Shown: piece by piece, positions 34,354 through 42,944 of the stretch
How positions within the stretch are numbered: position 1 is the first letter of the stretch
How the letters are laid out: each line of letters begins with the position of its first letter
Source: Metaclostridioides mangenotii
GTDB lineage: Bacteria > Bacillota > Clostridia > Peptostreptococcales > Peptostreptococcaceae
DNA length: 64,000 bases
Direction of reading: 5' to 3'
Assembly: GCF_018917235.1 (NCBI RefSeq)
Contig: NZ_JAHLOF010000001.1
Coordinates: 620,001 to 684,000, forward strand
Made by a program: the position numbers and the translations under genes
Notes under the pieces: generated by a model
The model's database searches: none
Told to the model about the DNA's origin: nothing
Seen by the model: the letters and a program-made list of their open reading frames with translations, nothing else

Positions 34354-36030
34354 TCATAAACTATCAGAGATTATTTGAATAGTTCTTCTGAAATCGATGA
34401 CACCATATCCTAGAGAATCGTTAGGATATTCATATAATTCATCTCTTGTTGAACCTAACATTAAATATGTTTTTAAAACTTGCGAATATAACAATAGTTT
34501 TGGGTATGTACCTTGTCGACTTAGATACTCCATTATTAATGCTAGCATACCTGATGTTACAGAACTGCTAATACCAGTCCCTGTACCTGATCTATAACTA
34601 TCATTGCCGTAAGTTGATATAATATTAACGCCGGGAGCTACAAAATCAGGTTTCGCAGAAACCCCCTTAGTAGGTCCCTTTGATGAACCAATCCATATAC
34701 TATCATATCTATTGTCATAAGCACCTACAGTAATTATATTTTCACCAGTTCCAAATGAAGTTATAGTTGAAAAAGAACTCGTATCTATGAATCCATCATT
34801 AGGACCTATAAGATTACTGTTTGGTAGATAAACATGGTATTCTCCATTTAAATATACATCAGGACGAACTCTAAGAGTCCACGCTCCTGGTTTCATATTT
34901 CTGAGGTTTATCTCAAGAAGTTCAGATCCTGTAGGTGTCCAAGGGTAGAAGTATCTAATTCTATATGTTGTGTTTTCTAAATTGAAAACTCCTATGTACT
35001 CATAGTAATCTGGCGCATAAGGCGCAGTATAACTCAACTCTCCTGACGGCGAAATGATAGTTGCATTTATTCTATCTAAATCACCCCCCTCAAGATAAAT
35101 ATCTAAATTTTGACCATCACCATATTCAATAATAATGTCATTTACATCACCCTGATTTCTAAATCTACCAGCATAATGAATATATGTATTTCTTTGATTG
35201 CCTGCACCACTTACCACAACAATTCCTGGGTATTCTAATTCAGTAAATGTGTTTAGTAATGTTATAAATCCCAATGAAGATCTTTGCCCGACAGTTAAAT
35301 TTATTATGAGAGACTTTTCCTCCCTAAGTGCAATGTTTATAGCATATGAAAACGCAGCCAAAAAATCAGTTGTTGTATAATTACGCTTTTCTACATAATA
35401 CCTTCCAGGATATGATTTTAATTTTACAACAATTAAATCAGATCCTTCTGTAATTCCTTCGTAGTTAGAGTTTATCCTTCCGCTACCTACTGTAATTCCA
35501 GCAGCCATTGTACCTGTTCCTACATCATCTCTACTTAAACTTCCATCATTTCTTGCTATAGCGGCGTTTAACTCTTCTCTTGTATATTCACTACCAAATA
35601 AATATCCCTCTGGAGGGGGATTTATAGTCCCTTCTTGATCCCATAACTTTAATATTTTACTTGATCCATCATCTCTAATTAAATCAGGATGTAAATAATC
35701 GACTCCTGAATCTATTATTGCAATAAGAACTCCTCTTCCTGTAATATCATTGTAAACATTATTATAAATATAATCCACTCCAGTGATACTTCTTGCTCCA
35801 TCACCAGCCTCAACATAATTTGTTAAATCTATCATAGAACTCATTGGATCAGATTCACTATACCAAGAAACCTCATATATACTTCTTAAAATATTTGAGT
35901 TGAAATCTAAAGGCGTGTATAGAACAGCAAGCCTTTCATTTAATATAATAAAGTTATTTAAACCTCTCTCTCTAAGGGCAGATCCTATGTCTGAACCCTC
36001 TTGATACACAATGTAATATGACTTTTCCAT
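34354..36030 (-). CDS. cspC: CspC-type germination pseudoprotease (subtilisin fold, catalytically dead)
   Basis: 558 residues. N-terminal prodomain (~1-75), subtilase domain with the jelly-roll insertion typical of clostridial Csp proteases. The catalytic Asp107 is kept (IIDSGVDYLHPD). The His position is Thr172 (DVGTGTMAAGI instead of GHGT) and the Ser position is Gly486 (GTGISSSVTSG instead of GTS). C. difficile CspC has the same two changes (Thr170, Gly485) and acts in bile-salt and amino-acid germinant signalling rather than proteolysis. The frame opens with TTG at 36057, but the ATG at 36030 has the AGGGGG ribosome site. No cspBA or sleC lies nearby. Confidence 0.92.
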   Translation of the reverse strand: MEKSYYIVYQEGSDIGSALRERGLNNFIILNERLAVLYTPLDFNSNILRSIYEVSWYSESDPMSSMIDLTNYVEAGDGARSITGVDYIYNNVYNDITGRGVLIAIIDSGVDYLHPDLIRDDGSSKILKLWDQEGTINPPPEGYLFGSEYTREELNAAIARNDGSLSRDDVGTGTMAAGITVGSGRINSNYEGITEGSDLIVVKLKSYPGRYYVEKRNYTTTDFLAAFSYAINIALREEKSLIINLTVGQRSSLGFITLLNTFTELEYPGIVVVSGAGNQRNTYIHYAGRFRNQGDVNDIIIEYGDGQNLDIYLEGGDLDRINATIISPSGELSYTAPYAPDYYEYIGVFNLENTTYRIRYFYPWTPTGSELLEINLRNMKPGAWTLRVRPDVYLNGEYHVYLPNSNLIGPNDGFIDTSSFSTITSFGTGENIITVGAYDNRYDSIWIGSSKGPTKGVSAKPDFVAPGVNIISTYGNDSYRSGTGTGISSSVTSGMLALIMEYLSRQGTYPKLLLYSQVLKTYLMLGSTRDELYEYPNDSLGYGVIDFRRTIQIISDSL

Positions 36031-36053
36031 ATTTATCCCCCTATCTAAAAAAC

Positions 36054-36401
36054 TCAAACATTCTTCTCATATTTAAAACTCCATATCCATAACTCCCCTA
36101 TTTCTTCAATTGATACTATACCATCTGTAACCCCCTGACTAACTTGAGATAGTGGAGCCATTCTTATAGTTCTTTCAATATTTACTACTGATCGCAATTT
36201 TAATATATCTTCTAACCCTTGTAAATAAGTTTCTTCACTTAATCGTAGAATTCCTAGATCATTAGTTAATCTCATGAAATCATACGGATAAACAGCAGAT
36301 TCAAACTCATTAAAAAAATTAGGGGTAAATGTCACAGTCAAGTCATAAATAACATTATTATTTCCTTCTAATCTATAATCGTTATTAATAATAATAACCA
36401 C
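36054..36401 (-). CDS. Free-standing Csp prodomain-like protein
   Basis: About 115 residues immediately upstream of cspC and in the same direction. No protease domain. Its pattern (YDLTVTFTPNFFNEFESAV, RLTNDLGILRLSEE, LEDILKLRSVVNIERTIRMA, PLSQVSQGVT) runs parallel to the first ~80 residues of the CspC next door (YIVYQEG.., NERLAVLYTPL, ILRSIYEVSWYSESDP, MIDLTNYVEAG), i.e. a subtilase propeptide fold. Could be a trans-acting chaperone/inhibitor for a Csp, or the residue of a lost cspBA-like gene. Start unclear: the GTG at 36401 touches the AAGGAG ribosome site; ATT codons at 36395 or 36392 are better spaced. Confidence 0.7.
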   Translation of the reverse strand: MVIIINNDYRLEGNNNVIYDLTVTFTPNFFNEFESAVYPYDFMRLTNDLGILRLSEETYLQGLEDILKLRSVVNIERTIRMAPLSQVSQGVTDGIVSIEEIGELWIWSFKYEKNV

Positions 36402-36727
36402 TCCTTATTTTATTGCAGTTATTTAGATCTTTATATTAAACCTCTTATCATTATATTTACAATATATACAATATATTAATAGTCTTATGAATTATTGTGT
36501 TTGATTAACCCTATTTTCAATAAAATGGTTGTAATAATGGCAGAAAACTTGTTTATAATGTCAAACGGGTCAATTGGGTAATTTTTAAATAAATAATTAG
36601 TAATTTGCTAAAATGTAAACATGATATTATTGTATTATGATATAATCGGAGTGTATGTCTATAATTAAAATTTACAATTAGACAAAATTGTTTAAATTTA
36701 TATAAAACGAATGAGAGGAAGATCACA
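36402..36727. other. Intergenic region between cspC operon and ychF
   Basis: 326 bp, AT-rich, divergent promoters. A perfect TATAAT (36639-36644) with no consensus -35 precedes ychF by ~84 bp. A forespore promoter for the csp genes would be expected at the left side, but I could not identify a convincing one. No gene seen. Confidence 0.45.
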
Positions 36728-37825
36728 ATGAAATTAGGTATAGTCGGGTTACCAAATGTTGGTAAAAGTACGCTATTCAACGCAATAACTCAAGCAGGAG
36801 CCGAATCTGCAAATTATCCTTTCTGTACAATAGATCCAAACGTTGGTGTTGTATCTGTTCCAGATGAAAGACTAAATAAATTACAAGAATTATATGAATC
36901 TAAAAAATTAGTTCCTACTGCAATAGAATTCTGTGATATAGCAGGTCTTGTAAGAGGTGCTTCTAAGGGTGAAGGTCTTGGTAATAAATTCTTATCTCAC
37001 ATAAGAGAAGTTGACGCTATAGTTCATGTTGTAAGATGTTTTGAAGATCCAAACGTTGTTCACGTTGACGGTTCTGTAGATCCACTAAGAGATATTGAAA
37101 CTATAAACTTAGAGCTAATATTCTCAGATATCGAGATATTAGAAAGAAGAATACAAAAAACTCAAAAAGCTTCTAAAGCTGATAAATCTCTTGCATCTGA
37201 GTTAGAATTTTTAAAATCAATCTTATCCACTCTTGAGGATAACAAATGTGTAAGAACTATGGACTTCAGCGAAGATGAACATACTTTTGTAAATTCATTA
37301 AATCTACTAACATCGAAACCAGTAATATACGCTACAAATGTAAGCGAAGACGATTTAGCAGATGACGGAGAAAGCAATGAATTCGTAAAAGTTGTTAGAG
37401 ATTTTGGTGCTACTGAAGATGCTGAGGTTGTAGTTGTTTGTGCACAAATAGAAGCTGAAATATCTGAACTTGATTCTGATGAAGAAAAGAAAGAATTCTT
37501 AGAAACTCTTGGTTTGGAGCAATCAGGACTGGATAAACTTATAAAATCTTCATATGCTCTATTAGGACTTATTTCTTACTTAACAGCTGGACCACAAGAA
37601 GTAAGAGCGTGGACAGTTAAGGTTGGAACAAAAGCTCCACAGGCTGGTGGTAAAATTCACTCTGATATAGAAAGAGGTTTTATAAGAGCTGAAACTATAG
37701 CATTTGATGATTTAGTTGAGCATGGAACTATGTCTGCTGCTAAGGAAAAAGGCTTAGTTAAACTTGAAGGTAAGGACTATATAGTTAAAGACGGAGACGT
37801 TATATTATTTAGATTTAACGTATAA
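36728..37825 (+). CDS. ychF: Redox-regulated ribosome-associated ATPase YchF (Obg family)
   Basis: 365 residues, normal length. P-loop GLPNVGKSTLFNAI, switch FCDIAGLVRGASKGEGLGNKF, and the base-specificity motif NVSE in place of NKxD, which explains ATP preference in this family. An A-domain coiled coil (~130-200) and a C-terminal TGS domain (VRAWTVKVGTKAPQAGGKIHSDIERGFIRAE) complete it. It binds ribosomes and affects stress translation. Gene has its own promoter and terminator. Confidence 0.98.
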   Translation: MKLGIVGLPNVGKSTLFNAITQAGAESANYPFCTIDPNVGVVSVPDERLNKLQELYESKKLVPTAIEFCDIAGLVRGASKGEGLGNKFLSHIREVDAIVHVVRCFEDPNVVHVDGSVDPLRDIETINLELIFSDIEILERRIQKTQKASKADKSLASELEFLKSILSTLEDNKCVRTMDFSEDEHTFVNSLNLLTSKPVIYATNVSEDDLADDGESNEFVKVVRDFGATEDAEVVVVCAQIEAEISELDSDEEKKEFLETLGLEQSGLDKLIKSSYALLGLISYLTAGPQEVRAWTVKVGTKAPQAGGKIHSDIERGFIRAETIAFDDLVEHGTMSAAKEKGLVKLEGKDYIVKDGDVILFRFNV

Positions 37826-37847
37826 AAGATTTACAACTTATATTATA

Positions 37848-37880
37848 AAAAAGACTTTTAGCTAAGCTAAAAGTCTTTTT
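37848..37880 (+). terminator. Terminator after ychF
   Basis: Arms AAAAAGACTTTTAGCT and AGCTAAAAGTCTTTTT almost abutting (1-nt loop as written), T-run present. Confidence 0.9.
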
Positions 37881-37936
37881 TATAGCTTGTCACATCTTTC
37901 TTATCTTTCTTTAAATAAGAATATTCAATATTGAGT

Positions 37937-37976
37937 AAAGGTTAACTCAAAATCGTATCAGTATGAGTCAACCTTT
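37937..37976 (-). terminator. Hairpin after the CWB2/deacetylase gene
   Basis: Arms AAAGGTTAACTCA (37937-37949) and TGAGTCAACCTTT (37964-37976), one G-U/A-C mismatch. Poor T-run on the minus strand, so a moderate terminator. Confidence 0.6.
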
Positions 37977-37992
37977 CTACTCTAAAAAATAT

Positions 37993-39552
37993 TTAATTAT
38001 ATTCTTCGTAATATCTTAAATCCTTTAATTTTTCATCAAACATATATGGCGAAGATATGTACCCGACAGAATAAAAACCTTTATCTGGATTCCACACTCC
38101 ATATGCATTTAATGCATTTACAAGTTTTCTTTTTTCTTCATCTGTTGGAATAATACTCTTTAATTTATGATTACTATTTGTTGGCTTATTTGAAATATAT
38201 GTTTTTTTATAAAATTTATCCTTAGACATCATGTTCACAGCATCAGTACACGCAAAATGATCGTAATTGCCATTACTTGTATCATATTCATTTTTAGATA
38301 AAGTCTTTATCTCTGTATTTAATGGGCTTAAATTATTTTCTAATAATATCTTATCAACACTATAAAATATATCCTCTTTTGATACATTCAAGTTTTTATA
38401 GTTTAAATGATGTACTTTACCAGAAAAACCTAATTTACTAAGGCAAAGAGCAAGTTCATTGTTACGGGCTATAATTATGTCCTCTTCTTTTAAGATTTTT
38501 CTATTCTCTCTTTCTAATCTTTCGTTGATTGTAAATAGAGCCGAAGTTTTTTCACCATCAGTTACTTGAACAAAATTAATATTTTTACCTGATTGGATAT
38601 CTCTCAAAAGTGTTAACCCCATAGTTAATATTTCATCATCCTGGTGAGGATTAAGGTATACTACATTATTTTTATAAAGATTAACACCTCCAATTACTGT
38701 AACATTATTTGGTAAATCAATTTTATCATTATCATCAACTAAAACTATTGAAGAATTTTCATTTGATGCTATATAAGCACCACATATTGCATCGGGATAT
38801 GTGTTCCCTTTAGCTATCACGTTTACTTCTTCTGTATTAAAAAACCTTTTATTTACTAATTTTGATGTTTCAAATCTATTTTCTCCACTAATCCTTATAA
38901 CATTATCAAACTTATCTGCAATCGTATCGGAAATACTATTCTTACCACCTATTATATAAATCTTATTTTTTTCTTTTAGTTTTTCTTCAATGCTAATGTT
39001 TATTTTATCCCTTGATGTTATGTATATAGGTAAAGAATTTTTATATGAGACACTTGAAGCACTTATTGCATCAGCGTAATTTTCACCACTTACTAAAATT
39101 GCTTCGTCACTTCTATCATTTTTATTTGCCTCAAAATTTTTCTTATAAATATCTTTATTAACATTTTTTTTAATTTTAATATTTTTTATATTTATATTCA
39201 GTTTTTCTCCAATATAATATATTTCCTTAGCCTTTAATCTTATTATTTCATTTTCAGTTCCATTGGTTATATACCCATTATCGGAATATAAAATGGGTGC
39301 TTTTTCTCTACTTGATACAGACAATGCTGTAATTAGACTTGTATAATCATACCCATCTGCTATTATTACTTTATCCGAAGTTTCAAATGAATTTTGTGAA
39401 GTTATTATTGCTGTTTCAAATCTATCTTTACCTTGAAAGATTTTATATTGATCATTGGATTGTTCATAAGCATATGTAAATGATTTTTCTCCAAATAAAT
39501 TAAATAAAAATACTCCTAGCAAAAATAATATAAAATATTTTTTAATCCTCAT
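37993..39552 (-). CDS. Cell-wall protein: CWB2 repeats fused to a PIG-L-type deacetylase
   Basis: 519 residues. Signal peptide (YFILFLLGVFLFNLFGEKSFTYA), then about three cell-wall-binding type 2 repeats (~35-300): FQGKDRFETAIITSQ, KVIIADGYDYTSLITALSVS, ISGENRFETSKLV. CWB2 repeats bind the anionic polymer PSII in C. difficile and define its S-layer protein family. The C-terminal part (~305-519) is a PIG-L/LmbE deacetylase with the zinc motif NPHQDDEIL and a later His in YDHFAC. It would deacetylate an N-acetylglucosamine-containing wall substrate outside the cell. ATG at 39552 chosen over the upstream frame because of GGGGG. Confidence 0.9.
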   Translation of the reverse strand: MRIKKYFILFLLGVFLFNLFGEKSFTYAYEQSNDQYKIFQGKDRFETAIITSQNSFETSDKVIIADGYDYTSLITALSVSSREKAPILYSDNGYITNGTENEIIRLKAKEIYYIGEKLNINIKNIKIKKNVNKDIYKKNFEANKNDRSDEAILVSGENYADAISASSVSYKNSLPIYITSRDKINISIEEKLKEKNKIYIIGGKNSISDTIADKFDNVIRISGENRFETSKLVNKRFFNTEEVNVIAKGNTYPDAICGAYIASNENSSIVLVDDNDKIDLPNNVTVIGGVNLYKNNVVYLNPHQDDEILTMGLTLLRDIQSGKNINFVQVTDGEKTSALFTINERLERENRKILKEEDIIIARNNELALCLSKLGFSGKVHHLNYKNLNVSKEDIFYSVDKILLENNLSPLNTEIKTLSKNEYDTSNGNYDHFACTDAVNMMSKDKFYKKTYISNKPTNSNHKLKSIIPTDEEKRKLVNALNAYGVWNPDKGFYSVGYISSPYMFDEKLKDLRYYEEYN

Positions 39553-39764
39553 AATAAAATTTCCCCCAAAAATAATTATCATTAGTATCTAACAATTACT
39601 ATTTATCTAGTTATTTCCACTTAGCTAGAATTAGTGTCAACTCTTTGATAGTTGAATATTGTGTTAAAAAGCCTTTAAACCGCATTAATAAATTATAACA
39701 TGTTTTTCGCTACCTTTTTTATAAGTAATACAAATTCCGACACATAAAAAAGATTATAAATAAT

Positions 39765-39804
39765 AAAAGATTTAGCCATATATGTAAATACGGCTAAATC
39801 TTTT
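39765..39804 (-). terminator. Terminator after murE
   Basis: Arms AAAAGATTTAGCC and GGCTAAATCTTTT (to 39804), 14-nt loop, TTTATT on the minus strand. Lies 11 bp from the murE stop. Confidence 0.85.
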
Positions 39805-39815
39805 ATTTAACATTT

Positions 39816-41270
39816 TTATAAACTACTTAAAAATTCCCTAGCTACTTCCTTGTCATCAAAGTGATGCTTTGTAGTACCTATTACCTGATAATCTTCGTGA
39901 CCCTTACCTGTAATAATAACAACATCGCCTTCTTTTCCAAGAGATATTGCTTTTTCAATAGCTTCTTTTCTATCCACAACTACATTGTAGTTATCTATAT
40001 TTTTATCTATTCCCTTAAGTACATCTTCAATAATAGCATGTGGATCTTCAGTTCTAGGGTTATCAGAAGTTAAAAAACATATATCTGAATACTTCTGACC
40101 TATTTCACCCATGAGTGGTCTCTTTTCACTGTCCCTATCTCCTCCACATCCAAAAACTGAAATAACTCTACCCTTAGCAAATTCTTTACTAGTTTTAAGA
40201 ACATTTTCTAATGCATCTGGAGTATGGGCATAGTCAACTATAACGCTCATTCCTCTATCATTTGGAACAGTCTCAAATCTTCCAGACACACCGTTAGTAA
40301 TTCTAAGCCCTTCTTTATATATAGACTTATCTATCCCTAAATTATAACAAGCTGCTATTACTGCAAGTGTATTGTAAACAGTAAACATTCCAGGTACAGG
40401 TACAAATATTACCTCTTCATAAGTTGGCGTTATAAGTCTATAAGAAACACCATCAGAATCTGACTTAATATCTTTAGCCATAAAGTCAGATTTATTATCT
40501 ATGCCGTATGTGTAACATGGTATATCTAAATTTTTAATACTGTCATAAATCTTTTTACCACCCTCGTCATCGATATTAATAATATTAGCTCCTGTGGTCA
40601 TGAAGAATAGCTTCTCTTTAGCTTTTCTATAATCCTCTAAATCCTTATGGAAATCTAGATGATCCGGAGTAAGATTAGTAAATATACCGAGTTTGAACTT
40701 AGTTTCATCAACACGATTCAAAGCAAGCGAATGTGAAGAAACCTCCATGGCACAATAATCACAGCCGTTATTTAACATATTATCAAATTGATGTTGCAGG
40801 TCCACACTCTCAGGCGTAGTAGAACTAGATGTAACTTCTTTTACACCATCAAATATTTTTATAGTACCAATAAGTCCAACTCTTTTCTGAGCACGAGTTA
40901 ATATTTCATTCAGAAAAGTAGTTATACTAGTCTTTCCATTTGTACCAGTAACACCGATAACATCAAACTTAGTAGAAGGATGATCGTAAAAATTATCAGC
41001 GACATTGGCCATATCTTTTCTAGTATTTTTTACTCTAACAAATGTACAGCCTTCTACATAAATATCATCTTCAACCAAAAATGCCTTAGCACCTTTCTCA
41101 ATTGCACTATTTATATATTTATGCCCATCTGACACAAATCCTTTAACGCATACAAATAAAGTGCCTTCAGACACCTTTCTAGAATCGTATTGAATATCTG
41201 TTATCTCTATATCTAAATTTCCTTTTACACTAATAATATCAAGTCCCTTAACAGCCTCACTCAACAACAT
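39816..41270 (-). CDS. murE: UDP-MurNAc-L-Ala-D-Glu:meso-DAP ligase MurE
   Basis: 484 residues. Adds the third stem-peptide residue. N-terminal UDP-binding part (QYDSRKVSEGTLFVCVKG), ATP loop GVTGTNGKTSITTFL, carbamylated-Lys region (DFHKDLEDYRKAKEKLFF), and the substrate motif DNPRTEDP, where DNPR marks meso-diaminopimelate specificity; ending GKGHEDYQ. Stands alone, ~26 kb from murF and the other mur genes, with an AGGAGG ribosome site and its own terminator. Confidence 0.97.
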   Translation of the reverse strand: MLLSEAVKGLDIISVKGNLDIEITDIQYDSRKVSEGTLFVCVKGFVSDGHKYINSAIEKGAKAFLVEDDIYVEGCTFVRVKNTRKDMANVADNFYDHPSTKFDVIGVTGTNGKTSITTFLNEILTRAQKRVGLIGTIKIFDGVKEVTSSSTTPESVDLQHQFDNMLNNGCDYCAMEVSSHSLALNRVDETKFKLGIFTNLTPDHLDFHKDLEDYRKAKEKLFFMTTGANIINIDDEGGKKIYDSIKNLDIPCYTYGIDNKSDFMAKDIKSDSDGVSYRLITPTYEEVIFVPVPGMFTVYNTLAVIAACYNLGIDKSIYKEGLRITNGVSGRFETVPNDRGMSVIVDYAHTPDALENVLKTSKEFAKGRVISVFGCGGDRDSEKRPLMGEIGQKYSDICFLTSDNPRTEDPHAIIEDVLKGIDKNIDNYNVVVDRKEAIEKAISLGKEGDVVIITGKGHEDYQVIGTTKHHFDDKEVAREFLSSL

Positions 41271-41459
41271 ATAACTTCCTCCTAAATTTCGATTTATAAA
41301 TAAAAATTGTCAATTAGAATCCAATATTTCTCTATTATTAAAAATCCACCTTTCCTCATTATATTGTTATATATTTGCTATGTAAATTGTTAATAATGCT
41401 TGAAATATTGTAAAAAATGCCCTATCATTAAATTAATTATTAAGTTTGCGAGGTTAATT

Positions 41460-42335
41460 ATGGAAGATAAAAATAGTAAAAGAGGATATTTAAACGATGA
41501 TTTTAAAATATTCATCATAAATGATAAAAAAGACATGGAATTTGAATACCACCATCACGACTTTAATAAAATTATTATTTTTTTAGATGGAGATGTTACT
41601 TATTATATTGAAGGAAAACAATACCAACTTCAGCCTTCAGACATACTTTTTATTAGTAATACTGAAATTCATAAACCTGTTATTAATCCTAATGTAAGTT
41701 ACAGTAGAATAGCAATCTGGGTGAATCCAGATTATCTAAAAAAATTTAATACAAGAAATAACAACTTAAACAAGTGTTTTGAAAAAACTAAAGATGATAA
41801 ACAGTATTTATTATCACTTAACGATATGAATATAAATGTTTTAAATAATTTTATTGCACAAATACAAACTGCAGGTGATGACGAAGAATTCGGAAGTGAT
41901 ATTCTTAGAAGTTCATTATTTTTACAAATGATGGTGTTTTTAAACAGATCCCTCCTAAGCTCAGATTATAATAGTAGAGACATAGAATACGATAATACTG
42001 TTGAAAACATGCTAAATTTTATAGAAGAAAATATAGATGGAGATCTTTCTATAGACACTCTTTCGACAAAATTTTACATAAGTAAATACTACCTAATGAG
42101 GAAATTTAAAGCGCAAACAGGAACTTCAATACATAACTATATTGTTCAAAAAAGACTTCTAATGGCAAAACATCTTATTAGAGAGGGACATCTAATGAAT
42201 GATGTATGTAATATGTGCGGTTTTAACGACTACTCTAGCTTTGTAAGGGCGTTTAAAAAAGCATATGGCGTATCGCCAAAAAACTATAAAACTAAGAGTA
42301 ATTTATTCGGAGATATAGATACTACTAATGAATAA
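41460..42335 (+). CDS. AraC-family transcriptional regulator (cupin + double HTH)
   Basis: 291 residues. N-terminal cupin sensor (~25-100: EYHHHDFNKIIIFLDGDVTYYIEGKQYQLQPSDILFI), C-terminal AraC domain (~190-285) with SIDTLSTKFYISKYYLMRKFKAQTGTSIHNYI and VCNMCGFNDYSSFVRAFKKAYGVSPKNY. The ATG at 41460 with GAGGT is chosen over an upstream extension. Sugar or small-molecule ligand unknown; target gene not evident: murE is divergent and the MarR gene follows. Confidence 0.92.
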   Translation: MEDKNSKRGYLNDDFKIFIINDKKDMEFEYHHHDFNKIIIFLDGDVTYYIEGKQYQLQPSDILFISNTEIHKPVINPNVSYSRIAIWVNPDYLKKFNTRNNNLNKCFEKTKDDKQYLLSLNDMNINVLNNFIAQIQTAGDDEEFGSDILRSSLFLQMMVFLNRSLLSSDYNSRDIEYDNTVENMLNFIEENIDGDLSIDTLSTKFYISKYYLMRKFKAQTGTSIHNYIVQKRLLMAKHLIREGHLMNDVCNMCGFNDYSSFVRAFKKAYGVSPKNYKTKSNLFGDIDTTNE

Positions 42336-42364
42336 AAAAATTAGTATAATTTTAAAAATAATTA

Positions 42365-42411
42365 TTGACAACTTAAATGTAAAATAATAAAATATTACTA
42401 AGGCACCTAAC
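42365..42411 (+). promoter_or_regulatory. Promoter and operator of the marR gene
   Basis: TTGACA (42365-42370), 17-bp spacer, TAAAAT (42388-42393). Right behind it a near-palindrome TAAGGCACCTAAC (42399-42411) matches, in reverse, a second copy ahead of the GNAT gene. Confidence 0.65.
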
Positions 42412-42435
42412 TATATAAAAATTGAGGTAATTTAA

Positions 42436-42885
42436 ATGCACAAAGAAATATCAGAAATACTATACGATGAGTTTAGAGACTTTGTAATTTTATCGAGACT
42501 TAGACAAATAGAATTATTAAAAAATCACAAAATAGGTCGTGCGGCTATGAGCCAAGGAAGACTATTAGAGTGTTTACATAAAAATAATGGAATCGCACAA
42601 AAAGAGCTTTCAGAAATGTTGGATATCAGACCAGGATCTCTTAGTGAATTAGTTACAAAAGCAGAAAATAGAAAGCTTATCGAAAGAAGAGACAACCCTG
42701 ATGATAAACGGGTAACAAATATATTTTTAACTGAAAAAGGTCTTCGTGAGGTCCAGAAATTCATAGTTTTGTACAGAGAAATGACTAAAGATATATTTGA
42801 TTCTTTATCAGATAAAGAACAGTCTGCTCTATGTACGAAACTTAAAGAATTAAATAAAAGTATAGATTCTAAACTTGAAAGATAA
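42436..42885 (+). CDS. MarR-family transcriptional regulator
   Basis: 149 residues. MarR winged helix: NNGIAQKELSEMLDIRPGSLSELVTKAENRKLIERR with wing RRDNPDDKRVTNIFLTEKG. Recognisable N- and C-terminal dimerisation helices. Followed at 59 bp by a GNAT acetyltransferase gene. A shared GGTRCC-centred near-palindrome ahead of both genes suggests it controls itself and the acetyltransferase. Ribosome site weak (TTGAGGTAATTTAA). Confidence 0.9.
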   Translation: MHKEISEILYDEFRDFVILSRLRQIELLKNHKIGRAAMSQGRLLECLHKNNGIAQKELSEMLDIRPGSLSELVTKAENRKLIERRDNPDDKRVTNIFLTEKGLREVQKFIVLYREMTKDIFDSLSDKEQSALCTKLKELNKSIDSKLER

Positions 42886-42912
42886 TCTGTACCTTTATTA
42901 GTTTTACGATTA

Positions 42913-42926
42913 GTTAGGTACCAAAG
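42913..42926 (+). promoter_or_regulatory. Second MarR-type operator ahead of the GNAT gene
   Basis: GTTAGGTACCAAAG, near-palindromic around GGTACC; corresponds to GTTAGGTGCCTTA (reverse strand) in the marR promoter. Confidence 0.5.
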
Positions 42927-42944
42927 AGAAAAGGAGGAATGTCT

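Noticed and set aside
41271-41459. Possible T-box or amino-acid riboswitch near murE
   Set aside because: No TGGNACCGCG-type T-box sequence or stem I found; sequence is plain AT-rich promoter DNA.
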